Below, in pieces: positions 32,490-38,297 of a stretch of 64,000 nucleotides of DNA. Numbering within the stretch: position 1 is the first letter of the stretch; each line of letters opens with the position of its first letter. The stretch spans positions 1,860,001 to 1,924,000 of the forward strand of contig UFRQ01000003.1 in assembly GCA_900444965.1 (NCBI GenBank). Direction: 5' to 3'. The position numbers and the translations under genes are program-made. The notes beneath the pieces were generated by a model that ran no database searches, was not told where the DNA came from, and saw nothing but the letters and a program-made list of their open reading frames with translations. This stretch comes from [Actinobacillus] rossii. Lineage in GTDB: Bacteria; Pseudomonadota; Gammaproteobacteria; Enterobacterales; Pasteurellaceae.

Positions 32490-33230
32490 ATGCTTTCAAA
32501 ACAAATTATCAGCATTTCACAAAGTCGGTTAAACGCATATCTACTTTGTTTTTACCAAGGAGATACAGCAAAACAGAAAGAAGCAATTGCGATTTATACC
32601 GCCCTACAACATCGTACTGGGATTTATTTTTCACTGATCCAAGAAATTGAAGTTGCACTGCGTAATGAAGTGAGTGAATTGCTACGCAGTGTTGCACCAA
32701 ATAATGATTTATATCAATTTTTCCATTATTTAGCACAAGATAGTAATGCACCATTAAGCAAAGAGTCTCAACGCCAGTTACAAAAAGCGATTAGTGAATG
32801 TAGTAAACGGAAATATGATGAAAACGATATCATTTCACATATTACTTTCGGATTTTGGGTCAATTTATTTGACTATGATCCTAAAAGAAATCAGCATGTT
32901 ATCTATTGGCAAAAAGTGCTAAAACCTATTTTTAATCGTCGTTTCAGTAGCTTTAAGGATTTATATAATACCCTAAAACAGATAATGCGTTTTCGTAATC
33001 GCCTTTATCATCAAGAAATTGTATGGAATAAAAGAATTGCTAAAAAGCCTGAACATGCATTGGAAAATTTAGAAAAAACGTATAAACAATTTGAAGCAAC
33101 ATTAGAAAAAATAGCACCAGAACGCTTTGTATTTCGACAACTTTCTGAAGCTTTAAAATGGCAACGAAATATTTTCTTTGATGAACAGATTTTTGTAGCC
33201 GAAATATCCGTACTTCCCCAACACATTTAA
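32490..33230 (+). CDS. Abi-family (AbiF/Abi_2-like) HEPN protein
   Basis: 246 residues. The Abi signature is visible: HITFGFWVNLF at about 121-131 and, at about 172, RFRNRLYHQE with the Arg-x(4-6)-His HEPN RNase motif. Such proteins act in abortive infection, cutting RNA when triggered. The gene lies between cI and the pL-like promoter and follows the structured RNA, so it is likely expressed in the lysogen as defence against other phages. Family name is by motif reading. Confidence 0.8.
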   Translation: MLSKQIISISQSRLNAYLLCFYQGDTAKQKEAIAIYTALQHRTGIYFSLIQEIEVALRNEVSELLRSVAPNNDLYQFFHYLAQDSNAPLSKESQRQLQKAISECSKRKYDENDIISHITFGFWVNLFDYDPKRNQHVIYWQKVLKPIFNRRFSSFKDLYNTLKQIMRFRNRLYHQEIVWNKRIAKKPEHALENLEKTYKQFEATLEKIAPERFVFRQLSEALKWQRNIFFDEQIFVAEISVLPQHI

Positions 33231-33233
33231 CTT

Positions 33234-33255
33234 AAACCGCCCACCGTGACGGTTT
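33234..33255 (+). terminator. Terminator of the Abi-like gene
   Basis: AAACCG/CGGTTT stem with an inner CAC-C-GTG and T-rich TTTTCTTTT following, directly after the stop codon. Confidence 0.7.
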
Positions 33256-33440
33256 TCTTTTATCTCTCAGCCATCGATATCGGTAACATTCCTTTCTAAA
33301 AATTCCAAAAATCTCACCGCACTTTTCCCTATTCCCCCTAAAAACATCTTCCAAACATCGCTTAATTGTTCAAAAAATAAGCAATCAAATAAAAATTTTA
33401 AATTTTATTTCCTTTTAAATCAATTATTTGTTTAACAAAA

Positions 33441-33503
33441 ATAAACGCAATATAAATTTAAATTAAACTTAATGTTGACATAGATATAAACATTTGGTTT
33501 AAT
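33441..33503 (+). promoter_or_regulatory. pL promoter with CI/Cro operator block
   Basis: -35 TTGACA (33475-33480), 17-base spacer, -10 TTTAAT (33498-33503). The block 33441-33479 is a near copy of the operator block at pR, including AACTTA(A)TGTTGA, so the same repressor should bind both. It drives the plus-strand early arm. The stretch 33256-33440 holds no gene. Confidence 0.8.
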
Positions 33504-33535
33504 TAACTCATCAAAACGAGATACACACATCTCAA

Positions 33536-33579
33536 CGCTCTTTAAAAATTTGAAACAGGTTAGTGATGGGGAACCATCA
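33536..33579 (+). promoter_or_regulatory. nut-like antitermination site (boxA and boxB)
   Basis: boxA CGCTCTTTAA (33536-33545) is an excellent match to ribosomal and lambdoid boxA. 18 bases on, TGATGG-GGAA-CCATCA (33564-33579) is a perfect 6-bp hairpin with a GNRA-type loop, the shape of boxB. A further hairpin GAGAT/ATCTC lies upstream. No obvious N protein is next to it, so the partner, or whether host factors suffice, is unknown. Confidence 0.65.
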
Positions 33580-33611
33580 ATTCAATCAACACATAATTAA
33601 AGGAAGAAAAA

Positions 33612-33791
33612 ATGGCGCATGAGCAACCTTATGGTACGCAGCAACCAAAAAAAGACCTGTCTGACAGCGATAAAAATCTGATCAAACAGGCCATTTTAGA
33701 AAGTGTGGCGAGAAATACTGATTATTCGCCAGATGAATTAGCAAAACTTACTTGTAAAGCTATCTATCTGATTGATTCTTATGAGAATTAA
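33612..33791 (+). CDS. 59-residue first protein of the early left arm
   Basis: Small gene with AGGAAG ribosome site, starting MAHEQPYGTQQPKKDLS. The part DKNLIKQAILESVARN resembles DKEQIKYAVLKAVENG in the gene at 34423-34614, so the two are paralogues. No family recognised. Its 3' end overlaps the converging gene at 33760. Confidence 0.6.
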   Translation: MAHEQPYGTQQPKKDLSDSDKNLIKQAILESVARNTDYSPDELAKLTCKAIYLIDSYEN

Positions 33792-33981
33792 AAATCATTG
33801 GTAATGATACACCATCGTCTATTGACTCAAATCTACTTGAAAGAGTCTCGATAAAGTCAGCAAGAGAATTTGCGTTTTCCTTATCTAAGCAAAGAAAAGA
33901 CGATGCTGTCGAAGCATTTGAAGCTTTTAAAATATCTCTTGCGAAAAGCAAAGCAAGTGAGTCAGCAGATGACTTGTTCAT
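33760..33981 (-). CDS. 73-residue protein under a two-operator promoter
   Basis: Starts MNKSSADSLALLFARDILK with a strong GAGGAG ribosome site and a good promoter (34022-34050). Helical, acidic toward the C-terminus. It runs against the early left arm, and its 3' end overlaps the 59-residue gene. No family recognised. It lies downstream of an Icd-like frame and a C4-like RNA, so an antisense-controlled lysogeny or cell-division gene is possible. Confidence 0.6.
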   Translation of the reverse strand: MNKSSADSLALLFARDILKASNASTASSFLCLDKENANSLADFIETLSSRFESIDDGVSLPMIFNSHKNQSDR

Positions 33982-33999
33982 AATATTTTCTCCTCTTGA

Positions 34000-34401
34000 T
34001 TAAAATGTAGTCGCAGAAAACATTATATTCCTCGATGTAGTCGCATACAAGAGGGCTTGAGCCTTACAAGTATAAAGAAAGGCACTTATCACTAACCTGT
34101 TTCGAGTTTTAGACAATTTGGTAAAAAAACACTCTAGCGTACTGCCGTTCGGGAGAACCGCCAGCGTTAAGTAGACAGCCTTAACCCGATTAGAGTGATG
34201 AAATGTCGTAATCAGCGATAGTGAGGCAGTGAACCCACACGGTAACGGCATTTTAACAGGAACCACATTTTTTGGTCTGTTTTTTAATTGGTGAAAATGA
34301 AAAAGCAACAGACAGCAAACGTCAGCTAAAGGCGTGACAGCTTGGAGAGACTGCTTACATTTCAAAGCACATTTGTGAGTGTGTTTTAAAATGGCAAACA
34401 A
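34000..34401 (-). CDS. Icd/Ash-like frame overlapping a structured RNA (doubtful gene)
   Basis: 133-codon frame with a TTG first codon and no clear ribosome site. Proteins of this look are labelled Icd-like (cell-division inhibitor) in many prophages. Its middle is the translation of the structured RNA at 34130-34197 and its end (YATTSRNIMFSATTF) is the translation of the two operator repeats. Conservation could thus come from RNA and DNA sites rather than from a protein. Reported as doubtful. Confidence 0.3.
   Translation of the reverse strand: MFAILKHTHKCALKCKQSLQAVTPLADVCCLLLFHFHQLKNRPKNVVPVKMPLPCGFTASLSLITTFHHSNRVKAVYLTLAVLPNGSTLECFFTKLSKTRNRLVISAFLYTCKAQALLYATTSRNIMFSATTF
34005..34050 (-). 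promoter_or_regulatory. Promoter with two identical 11-bp operators
   Basis: Minus strand: -35 TTGTAT (34045-34050), 17-base spacer, -10 TATAAT (34022-34027). TGCGACTACAT occurs at 34035-34045 and again at 34005-34015, 30 bases apart, on either side of the -10. It would drive the 73-residue gene. Confidence 0.65.
34130..34197 (-). ncRNA. C4-like structured RNA
   Basis: A 7-bp closing stem (CACTCTA/TAGAGTG) encloses two hairpins: GTTAAG/CTTAAC and CTG...GTTC-TCCC-GAAC...CAG on the minus strand. The same three-way layout is seen in the antisense RNA at 36225-36299 upstream of the antirepressor. P1/P4-type C4 RNAs share this shape and lie by Icd-like frames. No perfect target longer than about 8 bases was found by eye. 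Confidence 0.5.
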
Positions 34402-34422
34402 TAAATATAAACGAGGTCAAAA

Positions 34423-34614
34423 ATGGAAGAAAACCAAGAACACAGCCTAACTTGTGAAGATAAAGAACAAATTAAATATGCTGTATTGAAAGCAGTTGAA
34501 AATGGCTGTACTGAACCTGAAATTTTACTGACTAAAATATTAAGTACATTTGAGCGAATAGATCGCTATGGAAATGTGGTGAAAGGTGAATCGCTCAAAT
34601 CTTCGGATCAGTGA
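34423..34614 (+). CDS. 63-residue protein, paralogue of the 33612 gene
   Basis: MEENQEHSLTCEDKEQ..., then IKYAVLKAVENGCTEPEILL. Shares the DK-x2-IK-x-A-(V/I)-L pattern with the 59-residue protein. GAGGTC ribosome site. Early left arm; function unknown. Confidence 0.55.
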   Translation: MEENQEHSLTCEDKEQIKYAVLKAVENGCTEPEILLTKILSTFERIDRYGNVVKGESLKSSDQ

Positions 34615-34618
34615 GTGA

Positions 34619-34888
34619 TTATAGAGCTGAACGCAAAAATCTTGACTTATTTTCATCCAAACACCAAGCAGAGTTACCTCTAGCAATTTCGACAATAATT
34701 AGCTCATCATTCCGATCTATTGTGCTTAAAAGATGATCTCGAATTTCAACACTGCTTTTTGCTGAATGAACAAACCATAACGATTGTAATAATTGCCTTG
34801 CGTTTGCATATGTCTGAATAGCTGCAATTAAACGGGAATAATCACGCCCAGTAGCGTGAAGATCGTAACTAATCAAATAGTTTTTCAT
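34619..34888 (-). CDS. Orphan Cas2-like/SinR-type protein
   Basis: 89 residues from MKNYLISYDLHATGRDYS. The start (YLISYDL), middle (LLQSLWFVHSAKSSVEIRDHL) and end (IDRNDELIIVEI) are the ferredoxin-like Cas2 pattern. No cas1 and no repeat array exist in the window, so it is a free-standing family member. It has its own two-operator promoter at 34908-34952. Possibly a nuclease-type toxin related to VapD/Cas2. Family call moderate, role unknown. Confidence 0.65.
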   Translation of the reverse strand: MKNYLISYDLHATGRDYSRLIAAIQTYANARQLLQSLWFVHSAKSSVEIRDHLLSTIDRNDELIIVEIARGNSAWCLDENKSRFLRSAL

Positions 34889-34907
34889 AACAATTCCTAT
34901 AATTTGT

Positions 34908-34952
34908 GAAGTAAGACACACAAATTATATTCCTTGCTGAAGTAAGACACAA
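34908..34952 (-). promoter_or_regulatory. Promoter of the Cas2-like gene with two 13-bp operators
   Basis: Minus strand: -35 TTGTGT (34947-34952), 17-base spacer, -10 TATAAT (34924-34929). TGTGTCTTACTTC occurs at 34939-34951 and 34908-34920, 31 bases apart, around the -10. The copy near the start codon is set within a 10-bp inverted repeat (ATAATTTGTG/CACAAATTAT). Confidence 0.7.
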
Positions 34953-35050
34953 CAAGGCGAGTTTTGCGGTTCTCGTTAAAAAAACTGCATTGACAACCGC
35001 CCCTATTCAAATTAAGTTTAACCATACTCCGACTAAAAAGGAAACCTAAA

Positions 35051-35407
35051 ATGAAACGCAACTGGGATTTAATTCGCAGAATTTTATTCAAACTTGAAGA
35101 AAAGGCAGATAGTACAAGTTGGTTAATGAGTACAGATATTCAAGGTTATGATTTTAAAACCGTCGCTTATCACTACAAATTGCTTAAAAATGCTGGAATT
35201 ATTGAAGCACTTGATATTTCCACAATGGAAGAAGAAAATTTCGCTGCGCTTTCGCTCACTTGGCAAGGTCACGAGTTCTTAGACAAAATCCGCAACGACA
35301 GCGTATGGAACAAAGTCAAAAGCACCGTCCAAAGCAAAAGCCTTGATTTAAGTTTTGATGTGATTAAGCAAGTGGCAACTGCGACAATTAGTGCAATGTT
35401 GCCGTAG
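35051..35407 (+). CDS. DUF2513 protein
   Basis: 118 residues. Starts MKRNWDLIRRILFKLEE and contains YHYKLLKNAGIIEA and LTWQGHEFLDKIRNDSVWNK, the DUF2513 signature, with a winged-helix look. Common in phages and islands; function unknown. Confidence 0.85.
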   Translation: MKRNWDLIRRILFKLEEKADSTSWLMSTDIQGYDFKTVAYHYKLLKNAGIIEALDISTMEEENFAALSLTWQGHEFLDKIRNDSVWNKVKSTVQSKSLDLSFDVIKQVATATISAMLP

Positions 35408-35454
35408 AGATATTGACACCCACCGCCCTTTCGGATTAAGATAACTACATTCTA

Positions 35455-35471
35455 AGTCGCTTCAAGCGGCT
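35455..35471 (+). terminator. Terminator after the DUF2513 gene
   Basis: AGTCGC-TTCAA-GCGGCT stem followed by TTTTTTATA, in the gap before the next gene. Confidence 0.7.
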
Positions 35472-35490
35472 TTTTTATAAGGAAGCCTTG

Positions 35491-35976
35491 ATGATATTTA
35501 CCGAAACAGACTATCATTCAATCGCACATCAATTCGCTCACTTTAAAGTCGCACAGATTGAATATATTATTGATTTTTCATCTGACAATGATGTGATCGA
35601 AACGCTATTCCCTTTAGATAAACAAATTGAAACCCTATTAAAAAATCGCAAAACCTACAGCGTTAAATTCGGCGTAAAAGCGTATTATGAAAGCACAGAT
35701 CCAAATATTGACTTATACGCACCGCCTAAAAATCATCATCTCAAAAAAACAGATATTCAACAATTAAAAGAACAACTTGAAACATTATTGTATAAGCATT
35801 ATCTCACCTATCAGCCTGAATGTTATTTTTTTATCGCAGAACGTCCATCATTAAGCAGAATGTATCAAAAAATGTGCGACAACCGCCATCCACTTATGAT
35901 AGACTTTAAACCAGTCGGACAATTAGGCGATAATGCAGATTGCTTCATTATCAAAACCCCAAACTACAAGGAGTAA
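35491..35976 (+). CDS. Unknown early-arm protein
   Basis: 161 residues starting MIFTETDYHSIAHQF, with AAGGA before the ATG. Mixed alpha/beta (VAQIEYIIDFSSDND, KTYSVKFGVKAYYEST). No family recognised. Followed 3 bases later by a 29-residue gene, so a small operon. Confidence 0.6.
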   Translation: MIFTETDYHSIAHQFAHFKVAQIEYIIDFSSDNDVIETLFPLDKQIETLLKNRKTYSVKFGVKAYYESTDPNIDLYAPPKNHHLKKTDIQQLKEQLETLLYKHYLTYQPECYFFIAERPSLSRMYQKMCDNRHPLMIDFKPVGQLGDNADCFIIKTPNYKE

Positions 35977-35979
35977 ACT

Positions 35980-36069
35980 ATGGCAGAAACCAAACCAACA
36001 GCAAAAGAGTTAAAACGCCAAGCAATGCTCGCTTCTCGTTTAGCCTACCAAAAAGCAAAAAAACAATAA
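35980..36069 (+). CDS. 29-residue basic peptide
   Basis: MAETKPTAKELKRQAMLASR and nine more residues, rich in Lys, Arg and Ala. AAGGAG ribosome site 9 bases before the ATG and a strong terminator 6 bases after the stop support a real gene. Highly basic and helical; could bind RNA or DNA. Unknown. Confidence 0.6.
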   Translation: MAETKPTAKELKRQAMLASRLAYQKAKKQ

Positions 36070-36074
36070 CCACA

Positions 36075-36100
36075 AAATCCCACTTCACAACGTGGGATTT
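36075..36100 (+). terminator. Terminator of the 35491-36069 unit
   Basis: Perfect 9-bp stem AAATCCCAC/GTGGGATTT then TTTTTATTT. Confidence 0.88.
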
Positions 36101-36105
36101 TTTAT

Positions 36106-36134
36106 TTGACAACCCAAAAACTTTATACTACTAT
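36106..36134 (+). promoter_or_regulatory. Promoter of the antisense RNA/antirepressor operon
   Basis: -35 TTGACA (36106-36111), 17-base spacer, -10 TACTAT (36129-36134). Start expected near 36141, so the transcript includes target 1, the C4-like RNA, target 2 and the antirepressor gene. Confidence 0.75.
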
Positions 36135-36224
36135 TCGCCTCAAGGTGTCGAAACCTTTTTCAAGTGGCGGTAGTAAACGGATCGCCAAAGTGCGGTCTTT
36201 TTTTATGCCGAAATCTCGTTAAGT

Positions 36225-36299
36225 CGAGAGGGCGACTAATACAATACCCGTAAGGGAAATACGTCCAGCCTAACCACTTGAAGGCTTTCGAACCTCTCG
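36225..36299 (+). ncRNA. C4-type antisense RNA controlling the antirepressor
   Basis: CGAGAGG/CCTCTCG closes a domain holding CCC-GTAA-GGG (36247-36256) and AGCCT/AGGCT (36267-36286). The loop of the second hairpin has CCACTTGA (36274-36281), the exact complement of TCAAGTGG at 36336-36343, which runs into the antirepressor Shine-Dalgarno. TTTCGA (36286-36291) complements TCGAAA at 36328-36333. The same two target words occur upstream at 36148-36167. This is the layout of P1 C4 and P4 CI RNAs. Confidence 0.78.
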
Positions 36300-36353
36300 G
36301 CACCATTTGTCGAAAAATGGTGAATTATCGAAATATCAAGTGGAGACAGTATT

Positions 36354-37058
36354 ATGTCAAACCTATCAATTCTTAAAACGTCTATTCGTACATACGAAAA
36401 TCTTTACTCATTAAACGATCTTCATATTGCTAGTGGATCTGAAAATAAACATCAACCAGCTTTATTTTTACGTTTAGATACAACACAAGAACTAATTAAA
36501 GAAATTGACCAAACTTCTGATCTACAGATCTGTAGATCAGTCAAATCACTACGCACAGGGCAAAACAAAGGAACTTGGGCTTGTGAAGAGCTTGTTATCG
36601 CTTACGCAATGTGGATCAGCCCAAAATTCCACTTGGTCGTATTAAGAGCGTTCCTTGCGATGCATAAAGGCAAATTGCAAAACCAACCGCAACAACTTGT
36701 CCTACCCGAACCCGAGAAAAAATACACGTTCGAGTTTACCGAAAATACTTGCTTACGCTTTGTGAGTATGTGGTTTGCACTCTACAACAACCTAGAGCTA
36801 TTAGGACAACTACACCAACCATTAAGCAATATCGGCTCACATTTTGGCACAACCGCCTACACCCATTACACCGAATATAAAACGATACTCGGCACAATGA
36901 AAAGCGTCCTAGAGCCAATGACAAAAGAGTTTAACCCTGACCCTAGAGACGAAGCACATTACTGCAAAGCACTCAAAACGCTACGCAGTTATCAATTACA
37001 AGGCTTGGCAAAAATCGTAAAACATCCAACGCCACCAACGCGTAAATACGACTTCTAA
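36354..37058 (+). CDS. KilA-N antirepressor with P22AR-like C-terminus
   Basis: 234 residues. Residues 15-105 are a KilA-N domain (SENKHQPALFLR, NKGTWACEELVIAYAMWISP, FHLVVLRAFLA). Residues 120-215 (KYTFEFTENTCLRFVSMWFA, LGTMKSVLEPMTKEFNP) resemble the P22 antirepressor C-terminal domain. It would inactivate CI-type repressors and promote induction. TCAAGTGGAG before the ATG is the presumed ribosome site, and it is also the target of the antisense RNA, so translation is off in the lysogen. Confidence 0.85.
   Translation: MSNLSILKTSIRTYENLYSLNDLHIASGSENKHQPALFLRLDTTQELIKEIDQTSDLQICRSVKSLRTGQNKGTWACEELVIAYAMWISPKFHLVVLRAFLAMHKGKLQNQPQQLVLPEPEKKYTFEFTENTCLRFVSMWFALYNNLELLGQLHQPLSNIGSHFGTTAYTHYTEYKTILGTMKSVLEPMTKEFNPDPRDEAHYCKALKTLRSYQLQGLAKIVKHPTPPTRKYDF
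36517..36540. repeat. Perfect 24-bp palindrome inside the antirepressor gene
   Basis: CTGATCTACAGA followed directly by its reverse complement TCTGTAGATCAG, within the KilA-N coding part (codes for SDLQICRS). No spacer. Could be a protein-binding site, an RNA hairpin that pauses translation, or chance under coding limits. Confidence 0.75.
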
Positions 37059-37154
37059 AACCTAATCAAAACCGACCGCACTTTTCCCAACGAAAATCGT
37101 GTGGCGGTTTTCTACACCTAAATTTCGACAAATTGAACAAAAAGGAACCAGAAA

Positions 37155-37688
37155 ATGACCATTAACAAACTTCATGTGATTAAAAAAGACGATATGTACA
37201 TCGGTGAAATCATCCTTGACGGAAAAATTGTTGAAACCATCCCTGCGCATCTTAATGCGTCAAATTGCGCACGAACCTTAAACGCCCGCGTAACACAAGT
37301 CGCTACGCTTAAAAATATCCAACTTCCCCGTCTTGTGGTTTCCAAGCCTGAAGAGCCTATTTATTTTGAGCTAACAAAAAACAGTTACAAAATTATCAAG
37401 AAAGCCAAAACCGACACAGTAAAAAAGGAAACGCCTGACGCGGTCACACAAACCGCACAACGCGTACCGCCTCACCCAAGTCCACTAAAACCAAAAGCGA
37501 TACCGCGGGTAAGCCCTAGACGCAAGCCTTTTACACCCTATGGCTTAAACGGCTATTTAGTGGATAAAAACGGCAATATCCGCCTCATGCTAGACAGAAA
37601 AGCCAGTGCCAACACAATTGTACTTGAACCGCAAATGTTCGAAGCATTAGCGGATATGGTGAAAATGACCCAATCACAAGGAGAATAA
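37155..37688 (+). CDS. Unknown early-arm protein with Pro-rich linker
   Basis: 177 residues. An N-terminal beta-rich part (KLHVIKKDDMYIGEIILDGK) and a C-terminal NGYLVDKNGNIRLMLDRKAS are joined by a Pro/Lys-rich linker (PPHPSPLKPKAIPRVSPRRK). Good AAAGGAA ribosome site. No family recognised; it overlaps nothing and precedes the small membrane gene by 2 bases. Confidence 0.6.
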   Translation: MTINKLHVIKKDDMYIGEIILDGKIVETIPAHLNASNCARTLNARVTQVATLKNIQLPRLVVSKPEEPIYFELTKNSYKIIKKAKTDTVKKETPDAVTQTAQRVPPHPSPLKPKAIPRVSPRRKPFTPYGLNGYLVDKNGNIRLMLDRKASANTIVLEPQMFEALADMVKMTQSQGE

Positions 37689-37690
37689 CC

Positions 37691-37951
37691 ATGCCTAATT
37701 TTATTGAAGAACTGCTAGAAATATTAAAAAGCGTACTGGCAGTGTTAGTCATCATCCTAACCGCACTTATGCTCATATCATTATTTCATCCGGCTTTTGG
37801 CGCGACACCTGCGGAAGAATGTGACATAAAAGGCGGTATCTGGACTAAAACCTACTGCGCACCACCTGATATGAACGATGAAGAAATCACCTATGCACAA
37901 CGTTACACAATCTTGAAAGAAATCGAAATGCGAGAAATGAAAGATGATTGA
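37691..37951 (+). CDS. Small membrane-anchored or secreted protein
   Basis: 86 residues with one hydrophobic helix at about 12-32 (VLAVLVIILTALMLISLF) followed by ATPAEECDIKGGIWTKTYC, two Cys in a short exported domain. Could be cleaved after FGA. Unknown role. Confidence 0.55.
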   Translation: MPNFIEELLEILKSVLAVLVIILTALMLISLFHPAFGATPAEECDIKGGIWTKTYCAPPDMNDEEITYAQRYTILKEIEMREMKDD

Positions 37952-38099
37952 TTACTACTACGACAATGTGTTTTTAGCACCGCCTGAAGACGAAGAAGAT
38001 CGAATTGATGATGAAGATTTCGCAGAACCTGATGACAATTTTGAGCCTTACGATGATGATTGTGATTACTGGAAATCAAACTGCTATGGCAGGGGGTAA
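37944..38099 (+). CDS. 51-residue very acidic protein
   Basis: MIDYYYDNVFLAPPEDEEDR... with about a third Asp and Glu and a C-terminal CDYWKSNCYGRG. The ATG overlaps the upstream TGA (ATGATTGA), so it is translationally coupled. Such acidic phage proteins can mimic DNA and inhibit nucleases or other DNA-binding proteins; no homologue is recognised. Confidence 0.6.
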   Translation: MIDYYYDNVFLAPPEDEEDRIDDEDFAEPDDNFEPYDDDCDYWKSNCYGRG

Positions 38100-38101
38100 A
38101 G

Positions 38102-38287
38102 ATGATTTATGAAGAATTAGAAGATGGTGAACTCATCATCATTGATAGAAAAAAAATTGACACGGCTTATATTGAAAAGTGCGGTCAAAATTTAAATGAA
38201 TTTGAAAACTGGCTTTTCAGTGGTGTGATTAACCCTGTAGACGTACAAGACGCGTTAAATCGTTTTTATGAAGAACTCCCCTTTTAA
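38102..38287 (+). CDS. 61-residue early-arm protein
   Basis: MIYEELEDGELIIIDRKKID..., acidic with LNEFENWLFSGVINPVDV. Two bases after the preceding stop; its own 3' end runs into the next gene. Unknown. Confidence 0.55.
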   Translation: MIYEELEDGELIIIDRKKIDTAYIEKCGQNLNEFENWLFSGVINPVDVQDALNRFYEELPF

Positions 38288-38297
38288 GGATAAGAAA

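Noticed and set aside
34908..34952. Two GAAGTAAGACACA copies as a CRISPR-like repeat next to a Cas2-like gene
   Set aside because: Only two copies, with promoter elements in the right places and no spacer-like series; operators explain them better.
34897..35091. 64-codon minus-strand frame ending in the Cas2-like promoter
   Set aside because: It overlaps the start of the DUF2513 gene and its C-terminus is the translation of operator repeats, as with the Icd-like frame. No ribosome site.
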